Of a stretch of 64,000 nucleotides of DNA, positions 24,848-36,680 are shown piece after piece. The stretch's first letter is position 1, and each line of letters opens with the position of its first letter. The DNA is taken from contig JAHRBC010000001.1 of assembly GCA_022702545.1 (NCBI GenBank), positions 6,014,001 through 6,078,000 on the forward strand, written 5' to 3'. Source of the DNA: Phycomyces nitens (Eukaryota > Mucoromycota > Mucoromycetes > Mucorales > Phycomycetaceae). The position numbers and the translations under genes were made by a program. The notes below the pieces were generated by a model. That model did not search any database. It worked only from the letters and a program-made list of their open reading frames with translations, and was not told where the DNA came from.

Positions 24848-27800
24848 ATCAGGTCGCAGAAAAGAAAAAAAAGAGAAGATAAATATATATTTTATCTGTA
24901 TTATCATTAGCACCCTCAGCTATACTGGACAATAATCCTCAGCCACTTTCGGGACTTTCTCAATAAGTTTATTGCGACTTTTTGTTTTGTTTTTGTGTAC
25001 AATGTACTATTATGAATAGATTACGGCTGCCAAGGTTCATTCGTTTAACCAATCTTTTTTTTTTCTCTTCTTCTTGATCAACAACTGTTGTCTTGGGACA
25101 ATTTGAGTTGGAGGTTTAGAATCATCAACCTTTAACACCAAACAATTTCATAAATATTGCTTATATATATAAAAGGTTGGCATATTACACATGCTTGGAT
25201 TCAGCAAAAATAAAAATGGGAAAATAGAAGCCTGAAAGGTGCTTGGAAACCTTGTGAATCTGTAGCACTAGAATAAATGTCTATAGTCCATCAGCTGCAA
25301 TTTGGAGTCTTGTATTTACAAAACAATAAGAAGAAAGGGTAGGATTTAATGTTTACTGCACATGTGTGCCCAATTGAGCATCTTTTTGTTTCCAGAGAGT
25401 CAGGGATGAAAGATGTATGATCTCGTTCAAACGCAAAAAAAAAACATTAAGGAGCACTAGAGTCTTGAGTCTTGTCAATATTTAGTAGGGAGTAGAGTAT
25501 GTTGGCGCAAAGGGCATTGATGATACAATTAAACTTGTCTGGCTCAACTTTTTATGCAAATCAATATTTTTTTTCATGTCCATTGTAAACACCATTAGAA
25601 GCTTCTTTGGCACAATGTAGTTTAATAAACACCTGCAGTGTAATTTCATGGGATTCGGGCTCATTGCAAAGACGCCTAATTAATTGGCGCTTGTGGGATA
25701 TCAATTCTAAAAGAAATCAAACATGACATAAACAGCTTCTGATTACAGTCTAGAATAAATATGTTGTAACGATATGTTAATGGCTGGTCAAAGCTCTAGT
25801 TTTCAATCTAGCCATGTTATTTGTACTAAATATATTGGCTTTATAACCATAACACCATCATGGTCATGACAAACCTTTGGACTCGCTAAAAGCCATATGT
25901 ATCCTGATTTTCAAGTGCCAACAATTAGCTCTGTGTTTATTGTGAATAGATCGGCCACCAAGAAAGGTTCACAACTTGGCCAACATAATTCCCGTCAATA
26001 TACAAGCTGTGCCGCATGTACTTTATATATCGACCATAATGGCTCAGAGCGACTAGAGACTTTTCTGATCACTGAATAGGTCTGGGATTATGTGCCATGA
26101 AAATTGGCCACATTTTCAAGATTATACAAGACGTTTGAGCCCATGGACACTGATTTATGCGTCTGGCTCACTTTTATCTACAGGTTTCTAGAGTGGTTTG
26201 ATTATTCAAGGATAAGTAGGTTAAATGAATCCTGATATTCTGTGAGCAGTGTGGAAAAAGACAGAGAGCGAGAGAGGGCATAAAAGCACTGTTATCTCTT
26301 GGAGGGCACTGTTGCGTTGATGGCTTGCAAAGTGTCTGGTCTTACTCCTAGTGCTCTTCTCGCCTGGGCTCCTTGTACAGAAACCGAAATCACTTTTTTT
26401 TAAAAGCCAAGACTATTAATACTTCTTTTTTTTTCTCAAGTTACGACTGGCACACTGTATACCATGTCTAACAATACACAAAGAACATGGGTCAGAGGCT
26501 TCTGCTGTTTCTAATGCTGACAAGAATAAAGGGACCCAATGTATTTATGCATATGGTACGTACAACTGATCATGGACAAGCAAACCAATAATGGTTCTCT
26601 AGATGGGTTACTGTAGAAAGCCTTGCTTGAGCTGACCAAAGAGGTTTTTTTTTGCTTGAAAATTTTTAAGCAAGCGCCACCTTTTGTCAGACCTTGATTG
26701 TTCACAGGAGTACCTGCAATTGTTACACTCCTTTATAAATAAGCTCATCTTTTGAGCCTAATTTAAACATACAAAAAATCTCCTTTTTTTCTTTTCGATT
26801 GTTTTTTACCATGCCATCATAGCATACGCGATCATTTGGTACGGAAGCCCTTTTTTCTCCTTTTCTATAATTAAATCTATTATTATTATTATGTCTGTCA
26901 GATCCATGGCAAAATAAACTTGAATCCCAAAAAGTATAAAGCAAATCGTACGAGGTGAGAGTGCTACTCATAGCTTTTATGGAATACTTGAACATCTTTT
27001 GGTTAATAATCCAAGAGTTCTTTTATTATTATTAAAATATGTGATTGGTGTTGATATTGTTGCCAATATGCGTCTTGTTTTTATTGATTGATAAATGATG
27101 TATGGTCTTTGGCAAGAAAAGTCGCCAAGCTTGATTTTTATTTTATTTTTTCTGAATAAATTCAAAGGTCCACCTAATTACATTATTGACAGAAAAATAA
27201 GGTGTGGATATTGAAAGAAGAATTTGAAGAGTTGCGGCACAATGGTATTCTGGAGTATGGTTACTCAGGCACAATAAAGGCTTTTTTTTTCCCTGTTCCT
27301 ACAAAGGCACTCTAAAGAGCCATCGCAAGGAAGCCTCTCAATTCAACTGAATTTTTACCCTTGACATTCACTCAGAAATCCAGTCGGGGGTCTGAAATAT
27401 ACATATATATATATTTTAAAAATTAAATTAAATTAAAATAAAAGAGTGGCTTCATAAACCATGGCAGTTTCTACCTTCTTTTTCTGTTGAAATGCTGCCA
27501 AGAATAGATCCAGACAAGTTGGAGTAATGAAGTATTGGATCTTGTAAATGTGGCTGAAATGATAGATATTGGTGGTTGGAATCAGCCCTTGGAGATACAT
27601 GTGGCTTGAGATTATGCCTAGAAGCCTCGTCTTGGGGTTTAACATTTAGACATCTTTGGCAATCTCAAAAGGCTTGATTGTTATTGTGATCTATTGTTTG
27701 AGATTATAGCAAATAAATACAAGAGAGGCTTCTAAATAAGCATGTGGTCGACGGATATAAAGATGAAACTGTTGAACACAAAAAAAATATAGTCATCGGG

Positions 27801-27859
27801 ACAAGAATAAAATATTTAGAGTGAAAATTGGATATGTTTACCAATCCCCTCTTTCACTC
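24848..27859. other. Long gene-free region (3 kb)
   Basis: AT-rich intergenic region upstream of both the F-box paralog 2 (-) and the methyltransferase (+). It contains homopolymers, a GAGAGAG stretch near 26262-26278, ATT repeats near 26878-26890 and short TA runs. I found no conserved coding block, tRNA or clear transposon remnant in it. Confidence 0.45.
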
Positions 27860-29648
27860 ATGTTTTCCTCAAATGAATCCCACACCAAGAGCCGGCCTTG
27901 GGTATTGGGCTGGCTATCATACTTTACCCATCGCACTGCTCCAGATACACCCCAGGTCTTCATCAACCCTGTGCGTGTTAACGAAGACTGCAAAGACTAT
28001 AATAAAGCATATCCAAATACCATACACACATCTCCTATTCTATCAACCCATTCGATTGCCTCTAGTCCAGCATCAAATGAAGACCATATTCGACAACACA
28101 TCTACAGCAATGGTCACCAACCCAGACCAAGCCTCACTCTCTCACTCACATCAGAACGTCGCAACTCACAACAGACAAACTGCTCTTCAGTCATGTCAGA
28201 AGACCAATTTTCATCAGCATCCTGCCACCAAAGAGATTCGAAAGAAAGATCACGTCTTGGTGAACTATGGTCAAAGGCACGTCGCAAACATCCCCATTAT
28301 CCACGCTTCCATTGGCCACATCGTCTCCGCTCATCTCTCGCGTCTACCACGTCTCTGAACCACGAAGACCCCCACGAATGCCAACAGCAGCAGCAAGGCG
28401 ATTTTGGACGTCTTTACCTCTTGCCATCTATTCACCAATACTCCAAAAGACAATCGATTGGATCTCTGATCTCGGGTGACCTTCCTCCTGCACCTTCACG
28501 TCCATCATCCGTATTTTGCTCTCAACCAGCATCACCCAACTTTGCTGCCCTGATGAAAGACGGCTGCTTGTTTGGGTATGACGATGACGATGTCGAGCCC
28601 TGTCCGTTGGAGCCACCCAGCATCGACCGCTGGACAGTAAAGCAAGAACTTGTCCAGCTTGCACTAGATGGGTAAGCATTGGTTTCGGGTGACGATTATA
28701 TATTATACTATATATATATATATATATTTGCTTGGTTGTCATGGTGACCTAAACCTTGTTCTTTTCCTTGTAGGGTATTTTGTAGCCCGATTGACGCACA
28801 CACGGCTTCTTTGGATAGACATGTGTTACAGGTTGGGTAAGCTTAAAATACATTTCGATATCATATAAATAACCCATGTCCTCTAGATGTGGCGATGGTT
28901 CATGGGCCATAAATGTAGCCCTAGAGTACCCAAAGTCAATAGTTGTGGCCATGGATGATCGAGAGGGCGGGCCATCTCCCAACAGGCGGACTGTGCCTCG
29001 GAATTTCAAGTTCATTCGGTGCTATCACACTCTTCTGGATGGACTAAGAAGCATGCCCGATCATGCATTTGATTTGGTTCACGTTCGATTCCTACTATTG
29101 TCCTACACTGGCGCCGAATACCAGGCCCTGGTCAACGAATGCTGGCGAGTTTGTAAGCCCCAGGGGTTTGTTGAGCTCATTGAAATGGACATGAGAATGT
29201 ATTTTGGTACGATTCTCATGGATACCACCAGCCAACGGTTGAATTCAGAAGGTAATTTGTTATTGATAAAGTTTGACAACAACAGCAGCAGCAGCAACAA
29301 CAAGATACTAACTGTGCTCTAGTGATCCATGTGATTGAATCTAGGTCGCTCGACCCACGCCTGGCTAGACGACTACAGGATTTCTTCCATGATCTCAAAC
29401 AACTTGGCCAGAGCACATCGGCCTACACTTCTCTCCCGCTTGGTGTCTGGGGTGGAAGATTGGGAGTGATGTTCAGAGAGGATGTGGAGACCTTGTTTAA
29501 TATCTTTCAGCCGAGTGTAGCTGATCTCAATGATACCAGCGAACGTTCAGAGCAAGATATGGAGCGCCAGTTTGAGAAAATCAACCGTGAGATGGAGCAG
29601 AGCAGGGCGTTTATGAATCTTCATTATGCCTATGCTCAGAAGCTTTGA
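27860..29648 (+). CDS. Class I SAM-dependent methyltransferase with long disordered N-terminus
   Basis: Exons 27860-28671, 28774-28836, 28887-29251 and 29323-29648 give 521 aa. Residues about 1-265 are low complexity (Ser/Pro/His/Arg-rich, a poly-Gln run). The methyltransferase fold follows: motif I VGCGDGSWAINVALEYP, with the acidic motif II end IVVAMDDREG, then HAFDLVHVRFLLLSYTGAEY (motif III/IV) and NECWRVCKPQGFVELIEMDM (motif V/VI). The VGCGDGSWAI glycine loop is built across an intron, which confirms the splice. This layout is common in large fungal families of LaeA/Tam-like methyltransferases. The substrate is not predictable. The open frame extends upstream only by a GTG codon, so the first ATG (27860) is used. 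Confidence 0.85.
28706..28731. repeat. TA-rich dinucleotide run inside an intron
   Basis: TATATA repeat in the first intron of the methyltransferase gene. Confidence 0.7.
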
Positions 29649-30029
29649 TCTTTTTGTATTTTCATTGTACATTATTATATTTTTTTCTGTATGTTTTTTC
29701 TTCTCTTATTTAATTATTTATTTATTGTTATTGTGAATATATATACATATATATATACATATATACAACATACATACGTACATACTTAATGTACACATGT
29801 ATGTTTATATAATTATTTCTTTACTTTTTTTTTAATATACCTATATCTATATATTTACTTCTTCTTCTTTTTACCTCTTTAATAATCGTATTAATATTAA
29901 TAATAATAATAAATAATTCCAATTTTTGGCCCTTGCTCACTGTAATTCAATTCACGTGACATTAAAAAAAGGTCACAAAATCAAGTATAAACAAAAACGC
30001 TGATAAACTTCTCTCTTTATTCAGTCATC
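29649..30029. other. Spacer with TIM10 promoter
   Basis: Repetitive TA/CATA sequence at 29736-29790, ATT-type repeats near 29880-29915, then an E-box (29952-29959) 71 bp before the TIM10 ATG. No gene in it. Confidence 0.5.
29952..29959. promoter_or_regulatory. E-box / CDEI-like site TCACGTGA upstream of TIM10
   Basis: On the minus strand it reads GTCACGTGA, a full match to the Cbf1 site RTCACRTG, at a promoter-proximal position. Cbf1-class factors act at mitochondrial genes in several fungi; the link here is inference. Confidence 0.45.
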
Positions 30030-30398
30030 ATGTCGTTTTACAATGCCAGCATGCAGTCCCAGCAAATGGTGAACCCTCAGAACATTGCCATGGCAGAGCA
30101 GGAACTTGAATCAGTTACCGATCTTTTCAACCGGTAGAATATAAATAGATAATTAGATGGATACATAAAGATAGCTCTACATAATAAAATAATAATATCA
30201 AACTGATCATCTTTTGTGTGTGTGGTTATCTGTTGTGTTAGTATTGCTGAATCATGTCATACAAAGTGTATCTCTAAGCAGTACACTCAGAGTGATCTCA
30301 CTCAAGGAGAGGCTGTCTGTATTGACCGTTGTGTGTCAAAGTTCTTTGAGGTCAATGTCAAGATTGGAGAGAAGATGCAAAAGATGGGCCAAAATTAG
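30030..30398 (+). CDS. TIM10: Mitochondrial intermembrane-space chaperone TIM10
   Basis: Small TIM chaperone that, as a hexamer with Tim9, carries hydrophobic carrier precursors from TOM to TIM22. Exons 30030-30133 and 30242-30398 give 86 aa, close to the usual length of 90. Twin CX3C motifs are present: CHTKC and CIDRC, spaced as in the family. The strings AEQELESVTDLFNR, VSKFFEVNVKIGEKM and the ending QKMGQN match yeast Tim10 (FETNVQVGENMQKMGQ) rather than Tim9, Tim8 or Tim13. There is no presequence, as expected for Mia40 substrates. Confidence 0.95.
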
Positions 30399-31286
30399 AT
30401 ATGTGCTTTATACGAGCAAGATGTATAGTCAATAGAACAATTCAATCAGAATTCGATTGGAATTAAAGAAAAATATGTATCCATGCAAGCAAAATCTCAC
30501 TGTTTGTGGAAATGACGTTTGATCTATTTTTACATTGTACAGCGGCTTGTATCATATCGTTTGGATTGCAGTACCGGTACATAGCAACCAATATTTGACC
30601 ATTGGAGCCGTGTGGATTAAAAAAAGAAAAAAAAAGAAGGGGTAGATTATAGATAGAAAACCAAAAGTATATAATATTTATGTTTTTTTTTTCTTTCTTT
30701 TGGGTTCTATTGTAATTACAAGGCATCGAATTAGAATACTCCTTTTAACTATTAGCTCTTTAAGCAAAAGGTTTGTTCTATTGACAAGGGAGATGGTTAG
30801 ATAAAGGGGATGGGGGCTGGTCTGAATTGCTTTGAGATCAAGACAATCGATTTCTGACAAATGGATGGCTATGCTTTTGTATTCAATCGATACCGATTCA
30901 GGTAAATTCATAGAAGGTGATTAATTTAACTCCGATTGCCAATTTGGATGAATTAGAATCGAATCAATGTTGCCATGGGAATTGGTTGATGGTGATAAAT
31001 CCATAAAATCATAAGGAATATACTAGCCAGTTATGTTGTGCTACAGAACCTTTTGATGATATTCTATAATATATAAAAAGGCAGCATCTGGATACAATTG
31101 TAGGTGTAAAGTAAATAATTATATAATTATTTATATAATCATATAATTATTTATACTATATTATATTATATTATATTACACACACACATATATATATATT
31201 TATTTATCTGTTATAAAAATAGAGAAAGAGAAAATAAAAGAAAGAAAGAGAACATTAAAACTTCTTTCGTTTTCTATATAACAGCT
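30399..31286. other. AT-rich intergenic region
   Basis: Between TIM10 and the orphan gene. Near 31115-31200 it contains repeated ATAATTATTTATA units, ATATT repeats and a short ACACAC/TATATA run. The pyrimidine tract ending AACAG at 31284 could be a splice acceptor for an upstream non-coding exon. No gene recognised. Confidence 0.45.
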
Positions 31287-31757
31287 ATGTGCAGCCCACC
31301 TAAACCGCCATCCAGTCCTCTTCTCTTTTCTTCCTTTGTCCCAATGAACTACGTCTCTCCGCTAAGAAGACCCTCTCGCAGGCAACGATTCTCGCATACC
31401 AGCCTCACCTCAACAGACCGAAGCTTTGTTGAATTCATTCGCTGTCTATCAAAAGCAAAGGGTCTTGTCCACGAACTTCAATTATTCAACCAGCTCGTCT
31501 GTCCCGTCTTGGACCCATCGATCCCATTCCAGATAGAACTCTCCTCTCGAAGCCATTTGATACAGCACATCCAATCATATCTCACCACCACATTCACAAG
31601 ATTCACCCAGCTCTGTAAAGCACTACTGGTAATCCTCTCAAAGATTGAAGCCAATCATCCAGTTCGCAAAGAACGAATTGATTCTTTCCGCCAAGACATC
31701 CATGATCAATGGCAGACAGCGACTAGGATCAAATCAAGTCTCTTATTGTATATTTAA
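31287..31757 (+). CDS. Hypothetical protein (156 aa, orphan)
   Basis: Single open frame of 156 codons between TIM10 and the Sel1-MYND gene. I do not recognise a family. The first 45 residues are Pro/Ser/Arg-rich; the rest reads as three amphipathic helices (SFVEFIRCLSKAKGLVHELQ, HLIQHIQSYLTTTFTRF, TQLCKALLVILSKIEANHP) and a charged end, so a small helical bundle is likely. No signal peptide or membrane segment. Codon use looks like that of neighbouring genes, and a CT/AC-rich tail follows the stop, both favouring a real gene. The start could lie in an earlier exon, because an acceptor-like sequence directly precedes the ATG. Confidence 0.55.
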   Translation: MCSPPKPPSSPLLFSSFVPMNYVSPLRRPSRRQRFSHTSLTSTDRSFVEFIRCLSKAKGLVHELQLFNQLVCPVLDPSIPFQIELSSRSHLIQHIQSYLTTTFTRFTQLCKALLVILSKIEANHPVRKERIDSFRQDIHDQWQTATRIKSSLLLYI

Positions 31758-32079
31758 CTCATTCAAAAAAACACACACACACACTCTCTCTCTCACCCAC
31801 TCACACACACACCCCTCTCCACCTCCACCTCCACCCCCTTCTTTTTTCGCAATAATGTATATACATTCTTTTTTATTATTATTATTCCTACCTTGTACCA
31901 TAAAACAAACAAAAAAGACATTTACCGAACATTCTACATCATTCTACAGCCTTCTATATTTCTGAGTTTAGATTATATTTCTCTATTGTTGCTATGTTTC
32001 ATTTGATCACAATTGTGTGCCACAGATAGACGACTGGTGATAATAATAATAATAAAAAATCTATACATCATATATACTT
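31758..32079. repeat. Simple-sequence-rich convergent spacer
   Basis: Contains (AC)n at 31770-31783, (CT)n, CACACACA, CCACCT repeats to about 31835 and AAT repeats near 32040. It lies between two 3' ends. No gene. Confidence 0.6.
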
Positions 32080-33885
32080 TTACTTCTTCTGGCTACATAC
32101 TGCCTTGTGCCCAGACTTCCAGTGGTCCTTTTGGCACTCGCGCGAGCAGTATGCCACACGCTGGCACTGACCACAGCGCTTGAAGCTATTCTGTTCTTCC
32201 TCCACCTTTTCACAATAGTTGTTGCCGCACTGCTTATGGGTCACACTCTGGGGTGTAGCCTCCTTTGCCAATTGGCGAATAAGCTTTTCCTTGTCTGCCT
32301 GGCTCAGCTTCTCAAAGTTATCTGCATTGTCTTTCTCTAGTGCAACCTTTGCTGCCATCTTGGCCCGAAGAATGCGGACCAGGTAGTTGTAGGCCTCTAG
32401 TTCACCACGGATCAATGCCAATTCCATGTAGTTTTGTGCCTTGTCCATGTCATATAGTCCATATTCCTTGGATCCAAAGATCAGGCCCAACATTAGCATT
32501 GAATCAGGGTCTCCGCTATTGGCAGCATTCTAAAATTGAAATTAGTACATGATATCATTGATTGATTCCATTAATCATTACCTCCATCAGCTCAATTCCA
32601 GTGATGATATATTCCTCCGTGTCGTTGCCAGGGTTACCAGCCTCGGCAGCCACTCTGACATCCTTGGACATCAAGAGATAGAGTCTGCCCACTATGCCAA
32701 GCCTGTCAGTTCATGACGTCTATCTTGGCAACACTTACATGCATTTGAAGAGGGTGCATAGCCCCACTGTTTGGCACGCTCAAAATAGACAATTGACTTT
32801 TTAAGATCCTTGAAACCAACAGTTGCACCAGAGTTTCCCTGGTGAATAATTGCCAGATTGTGGGCAGAATCAGGGTAGCCTAGGCCAGCAATCGCAATCA
32901 ATAACCAATCAGCACAATTATATATATATATATTGACCTTACCTTGTTCATAAGCCTTTTCATAAAACTCAATAGCACGCTTAACATCCTGAGGACATCC
33001 CATGCCATTTTCGTAAAAGAATCCAAGCTTGTGGCAGGCCATCTAAGCATCAGATTTACAGATCACCCCCCCTTCGTGTCAATAAATCTATACATTCCAA
33101 ACAATAAAATACACTTACAGGATTGCCCTTCTCTGCAGCCTTGGCGTACCATTCCAGTGCCAACTTCTTGGGATCCTGGCCAGGCATGTTCTTACCTGAA
33201 GCTAATTTTTCCTCCTGGGTGTAGAGGGATCCGATCTGGACAGCAGCCATGGTGTAGCCCTTTTCGAATGCACGTTCCAAAAGGCGCTTGGCTCCAGCAA
33301 AGTTGGGACTAGCCACAGGACTCAAGCTGGCCTTGTCTTCTGGGCCAGAAGGCTCACGGCGAAGACCACCGTACAACAGACTGCCCAACAAAAGGTCATG
33401 GACACTGCAATCATCCTTTTCGTCCAACTTGAGATCCTTTGCGGCCTTGTCGATATCCATATCAGTCTTTGAGAGACCCTCAACAGCCTCTTGCTGGACG
33501 GTCTCGAACAGATTACATTCCTCAATAAATTTGATATTGGCACGTTCGAGCTACACATAATCATATAATATCATAATCATTTTTAAAGATCAATTAAATT
33601 AAACCAAATTATATATATATTTTAATTTTTATTTTTTACTATTACTATTATTTTTGGTACCTTTTTTGCAACACTGTTGCGCTTCTCATACTCTTGTGCA
33701 AGTTGCTGTGCTGCAACAGGCATTGCGGTAGGCAGCTTTTGAGCAAACTCGGGATCAGTTTCATTGTACAGGGCAACCAAAAGTGCAGACTGTTGCTGAG
33801 TCAAACCCAAGAAGGCCGGGATTTCGGAAGCGGTCGAGTTCATGACATCGTCCATGACTTGTGCTGTAGCTTGAATCTGTGACAT
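32080..33885 (-). CDS. Sel1-like repeat protein with C-terminal MYND zinc finger
   Basis: Six exons (33661-33885, 33119-33550, 32943-33042, 32739-32879, 32582-32691, 32080-32529) give 485 aa. Sel1-like (TPR-related) repeats occupy about residues 130-330: FAGAKRLLERAFEKGYTMAA, KLALEWYAKAAEKGNPMACH, KLGFFYENGMGCPQDVKRAI and YPDSAHNLAIIHQ. The C-terminal MYND finger has the expected Cys/His pattern: CGNNYC, CGQCQRVAYCSREC, HWKSGHKAVC. MYND fingers bind proline-rich peptides and Sel1 repeats are scaffolds, so an adaptor role is likely; no SET domain is present. The N-terminus is Ala/Gln-rich and helical, without signal peptide. The exact function is unknown. Confidence 0.85.
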
Positions 33886-35030
33886 TTCAAAAAAGTTGTT
33901 TTTGATTAATTAAAAACAAAAATTACGGCAATTGATTAGATCAAAGCACGAATCTTGGTGTGTTGGATGATAACTGTGACAGTCGCATAAAACCGTCACA
34001 TTTTTTTCATGTGTGGATGTGGATGTGTGCACGCATGATGTAGAGTGCAAGCTTGACAGCTTGGTTTAATAGTCCGACATTAATTTTTCCAAAAGCATAC
34101 CAAATCTTTCAAGATATTCCAAAGATTGTTCTTATCCCTGGGTCAAATTGAAATAATCAGAGTTTACAACAGCCACAAAGTTTAAATGATGTATTTTCCC
34201 GGACTACAAATGATAGGTGTAGTACTTTGATAGAATTTAATATACATGCATTTGTCTTTTGCATGGTCAGATTTACATTGGTCTTAAAAGTCCAGAACAA
34301 GTTGTATAATGTTTAGCACTCTTTAGAATCCAAATACTTGTCCAGGATTGATATTCCCAGATATCGAAGGAATGAAATATGCAATGTATTCTTTTTTTTA
34401 AGAAAAAAAAAGAAAAATCTGCGGCAATATTCGCAATGCCATGAGCCAAAAAAAAAGTCAACAAAATGAAGGGAAAGGGGGTAGTTATCTCGGATAAAGC
34501 GTTTGAATACTGTCCACAAGCTTTTACATGCATCTATTGACTTAACAGCATCTCAAAGAACCTTCTAGAAAGGATAAGGCCTGTGGCTCTTTAAAGAATC
34601 GGGATCCAACATAAATAACCCATGAGATCAAAAACAGTGACCATTTTTATATCGAATAATGTTCTTTTACAAGTATTTATCAATCATTGTATACTAATCG
34701 TATAATGCCGCACTTTTCACATATGATTTTACCGGCCTGTGGTCAAATTAATAAAGGGGTTCTTTATTTAAGCATATAGGAAAACAATTAAATGAATATT
34801 GAATAAAATTTTGGAGATTGTCAACAAGAGCATCTTTGATACTTTTGATAATCCCTAAAGCGAGATCTTATACATCTTTCAATCGACTTTTTATAGGACA
34901 GAATAAAACAATGAATATATATATATATATATATAAGAGCTAGTAATCAGCTCGACTAGACTAGAGGATAAACCCACAACACATTGTATTTATGGTACTT
35001 TTTGCGATATAAACCTCACTTTATATTTTG
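33886..35030. other. AT-rich intergenic region
   Basis: Upstream of the Sel1-MYND gene. It has short inverted A/T tracts near 34387-34418 and a TA run near 34918-34936. No gene recognised. Confidence 0.45.
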
Positions 35031-36217
35031 CAGTGGTCCAGAGATTAAAACTATTTATCCCAATAAAATACCTTGGCTCAATAAGTCTTTTTAAAAAGCT
35101 TTTGTATTTAAGAAAAAAGGAGTCGAAACTAGGCTTAACATGAGCCAAATAAGAGTAGCAGACGTTTCAAGACAAGAATAAAATTTCACCTTTAAAAATC
35201 ACAAGGAGACTGGGTATACCGCTAACAAGAGACATTCAGGAAGACCAAGACCATGGGTACCTAGATAAGAATGATCCCCAGTTTTGAGCTTAAAGAGAAA
35301 TTGGTATCAAACTTTGACTGATAAGCCATATAAAATAAATCCAGATACAGTTAAATATGTTTAGGTAAAGATTATTAGCACAACTTTGGATAGAATGAAT
35401 ATTTATTATTGTGTAGCTCTTGAAAAATATTTCCTGTCCAAGGAGTATATCTCTAGGCGCTGTTCTTTTTATAATTCTGTAAAGAATTGGGATGAGCAAT
35501 GAGAAAAGATTATCTAGGGCAATGAGTCCAAGTTTATTCTCTTTAACAATAGCTGCGACTATATTTTGCGGGAACCTAGTAAAAGATACCACTCTAACTA
35601 CCTTGCCAAAAAAAAGTGCAACGAGACAGAGTTTTTGTTACAGTCTGGGAGTATATCTGGTTAGGAAGTGTTGAACCACTTTTTGTGTTGAATGGCAACA
35701 TAAATGCCAAATAACTATATAAAAAATGTGGAAAACTACTTCTTTTCATTTTACAAGAGTTTCCAAATACAATAGTTAAGAAGAACCTTTATGAATAACA
35801 CGGGCTACGACACTTTAAAAATACAAGAAAAGTATCAACATATGCTATCCCAGATATTATTTTAAGATATGTGTAATTTACTGCAAATATCTAATTTTAA
35901 ATTAGATTTTGTATCCAGCCATTTATGAAAGATGGTGCAAATAGTAATAGTGTATTTTGCTTGCCTTAGTGAACATTGGTATTTTCAATCCCAAACATTA
36001 TGTTTATCTTTGTAGTGTAGGTTATGTTGACTTATATGATATTCCCCTCTTAATAACAGAGACATCAATTAAGTCATCGTAATAGCTTTAGAAAAATCCC
36101 AAAAAAACTATTCAAATCAACCTTGGTCGATAATGCAAGATTTTACCCGAGTAATAGCTGTTTTGATTATGTGTATTTTATTTTAAGCTATAAAAAACTG
36201 TCATTTATATCTCTTCA
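35031..36217 (+). mobile_element. Degenerate Tc1/mariner-family DNA transposon
   Basis: Translating + frame from 35140 gives a broken transposase. The N-terminal helix-turn-helix part reads MSQIRVADVSRQ, later KETGYTANKRHSGRPRP, matching the GRPR-type hinge of Tc1 elements. Further on are LEKYFLSKEYISRRCSFYNS, then VKNWDE, GNESKFILFNN and REPSKRY, lining up with Tc1 transposase KKPLLSKKxxxxRLxFAxxY, NW, SDESKF and RRPGERY. The frame has at least six stop codons up to 35521. A later piece in another frame, FMNNTGYDTLK, corresponds to QQDNAxxHTAK. Both visible catalytic Asp positions are Asn, so the copy is dead. The left end may be CAGTGGTCC at 35031; AATAAAATAC at 35062-35071 is matched inverted at 36173-36182, suggesting worn terminal inverted repeats. 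End positions are tentative. Confidence 0.75.
35140..35830 (+). pseudogene. Tc1-like transposase pseudogene
   Basis: Coding remnant of the element above. One frame stays recognisable from 35140 to about 35590 despite internal stops at several places, then shifts; the piece near 35800 is in a different frame. Only ancient decay can be read from it: multiple stops, at least one frameshift and Asp-to-Asn changes at the SDESKF and QQDN positions. Confidence 0.75.
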
Positions 36218-36680
36218 AAGTGGTCAATATATTATGCCAAGTATCCATGTATCTTGAATTGTGCTTGTAAAGCTTTCTTACACACAAATAAATTTGGCCA
36301 CCGCTCTTGGAAAATGAAGTGGGCCGCAATGTGACTCTATTTTTTTTTTACTTTCTATTTTTGTAATGGAGCCAGTTCAGTTCAAGATGAAATACAAAAG
36401 CGCAATGCTTTTTTTTTCACAAGACAGCAGTAATCGATTTCAATATGACAGCCTTAGATACTCGGAATATCCCAAAAAAATGTGTATATTATTTACAATA
36501 AGAAATAGAGTGTCTTGACCTTTCTAAAGCTCTTAATCTCTCTGGATAATCCGAGAAAAAAGTTCTTTTTTTTTAGTGATCGCTTTAAATTTTGATGACG
36601 TAAACGTTTCTTTGATCTTAATTAAGCGTGTATGCTTTTTGCAATTTTTCTTTATTCTTATTCTAATCAATTTATCAAAA
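36218..36680. promoter_or_regulatory. Upstream region of SYF2 with CRE-like site
   Basis: AT-rich region between the transposon remnant and SYF2. A TGACGTAA motif at 36596-36603 lies 78 bp before the ATG and matches the bZIP (ATF/CREB) half-site class. No gene in it. Confidence 0.4.

Noticed and set aside
27821..27859. Extended start of the methyltransferase
   Set aside because: The extension begins with GTG, not ATG, and has no conserved sequence.
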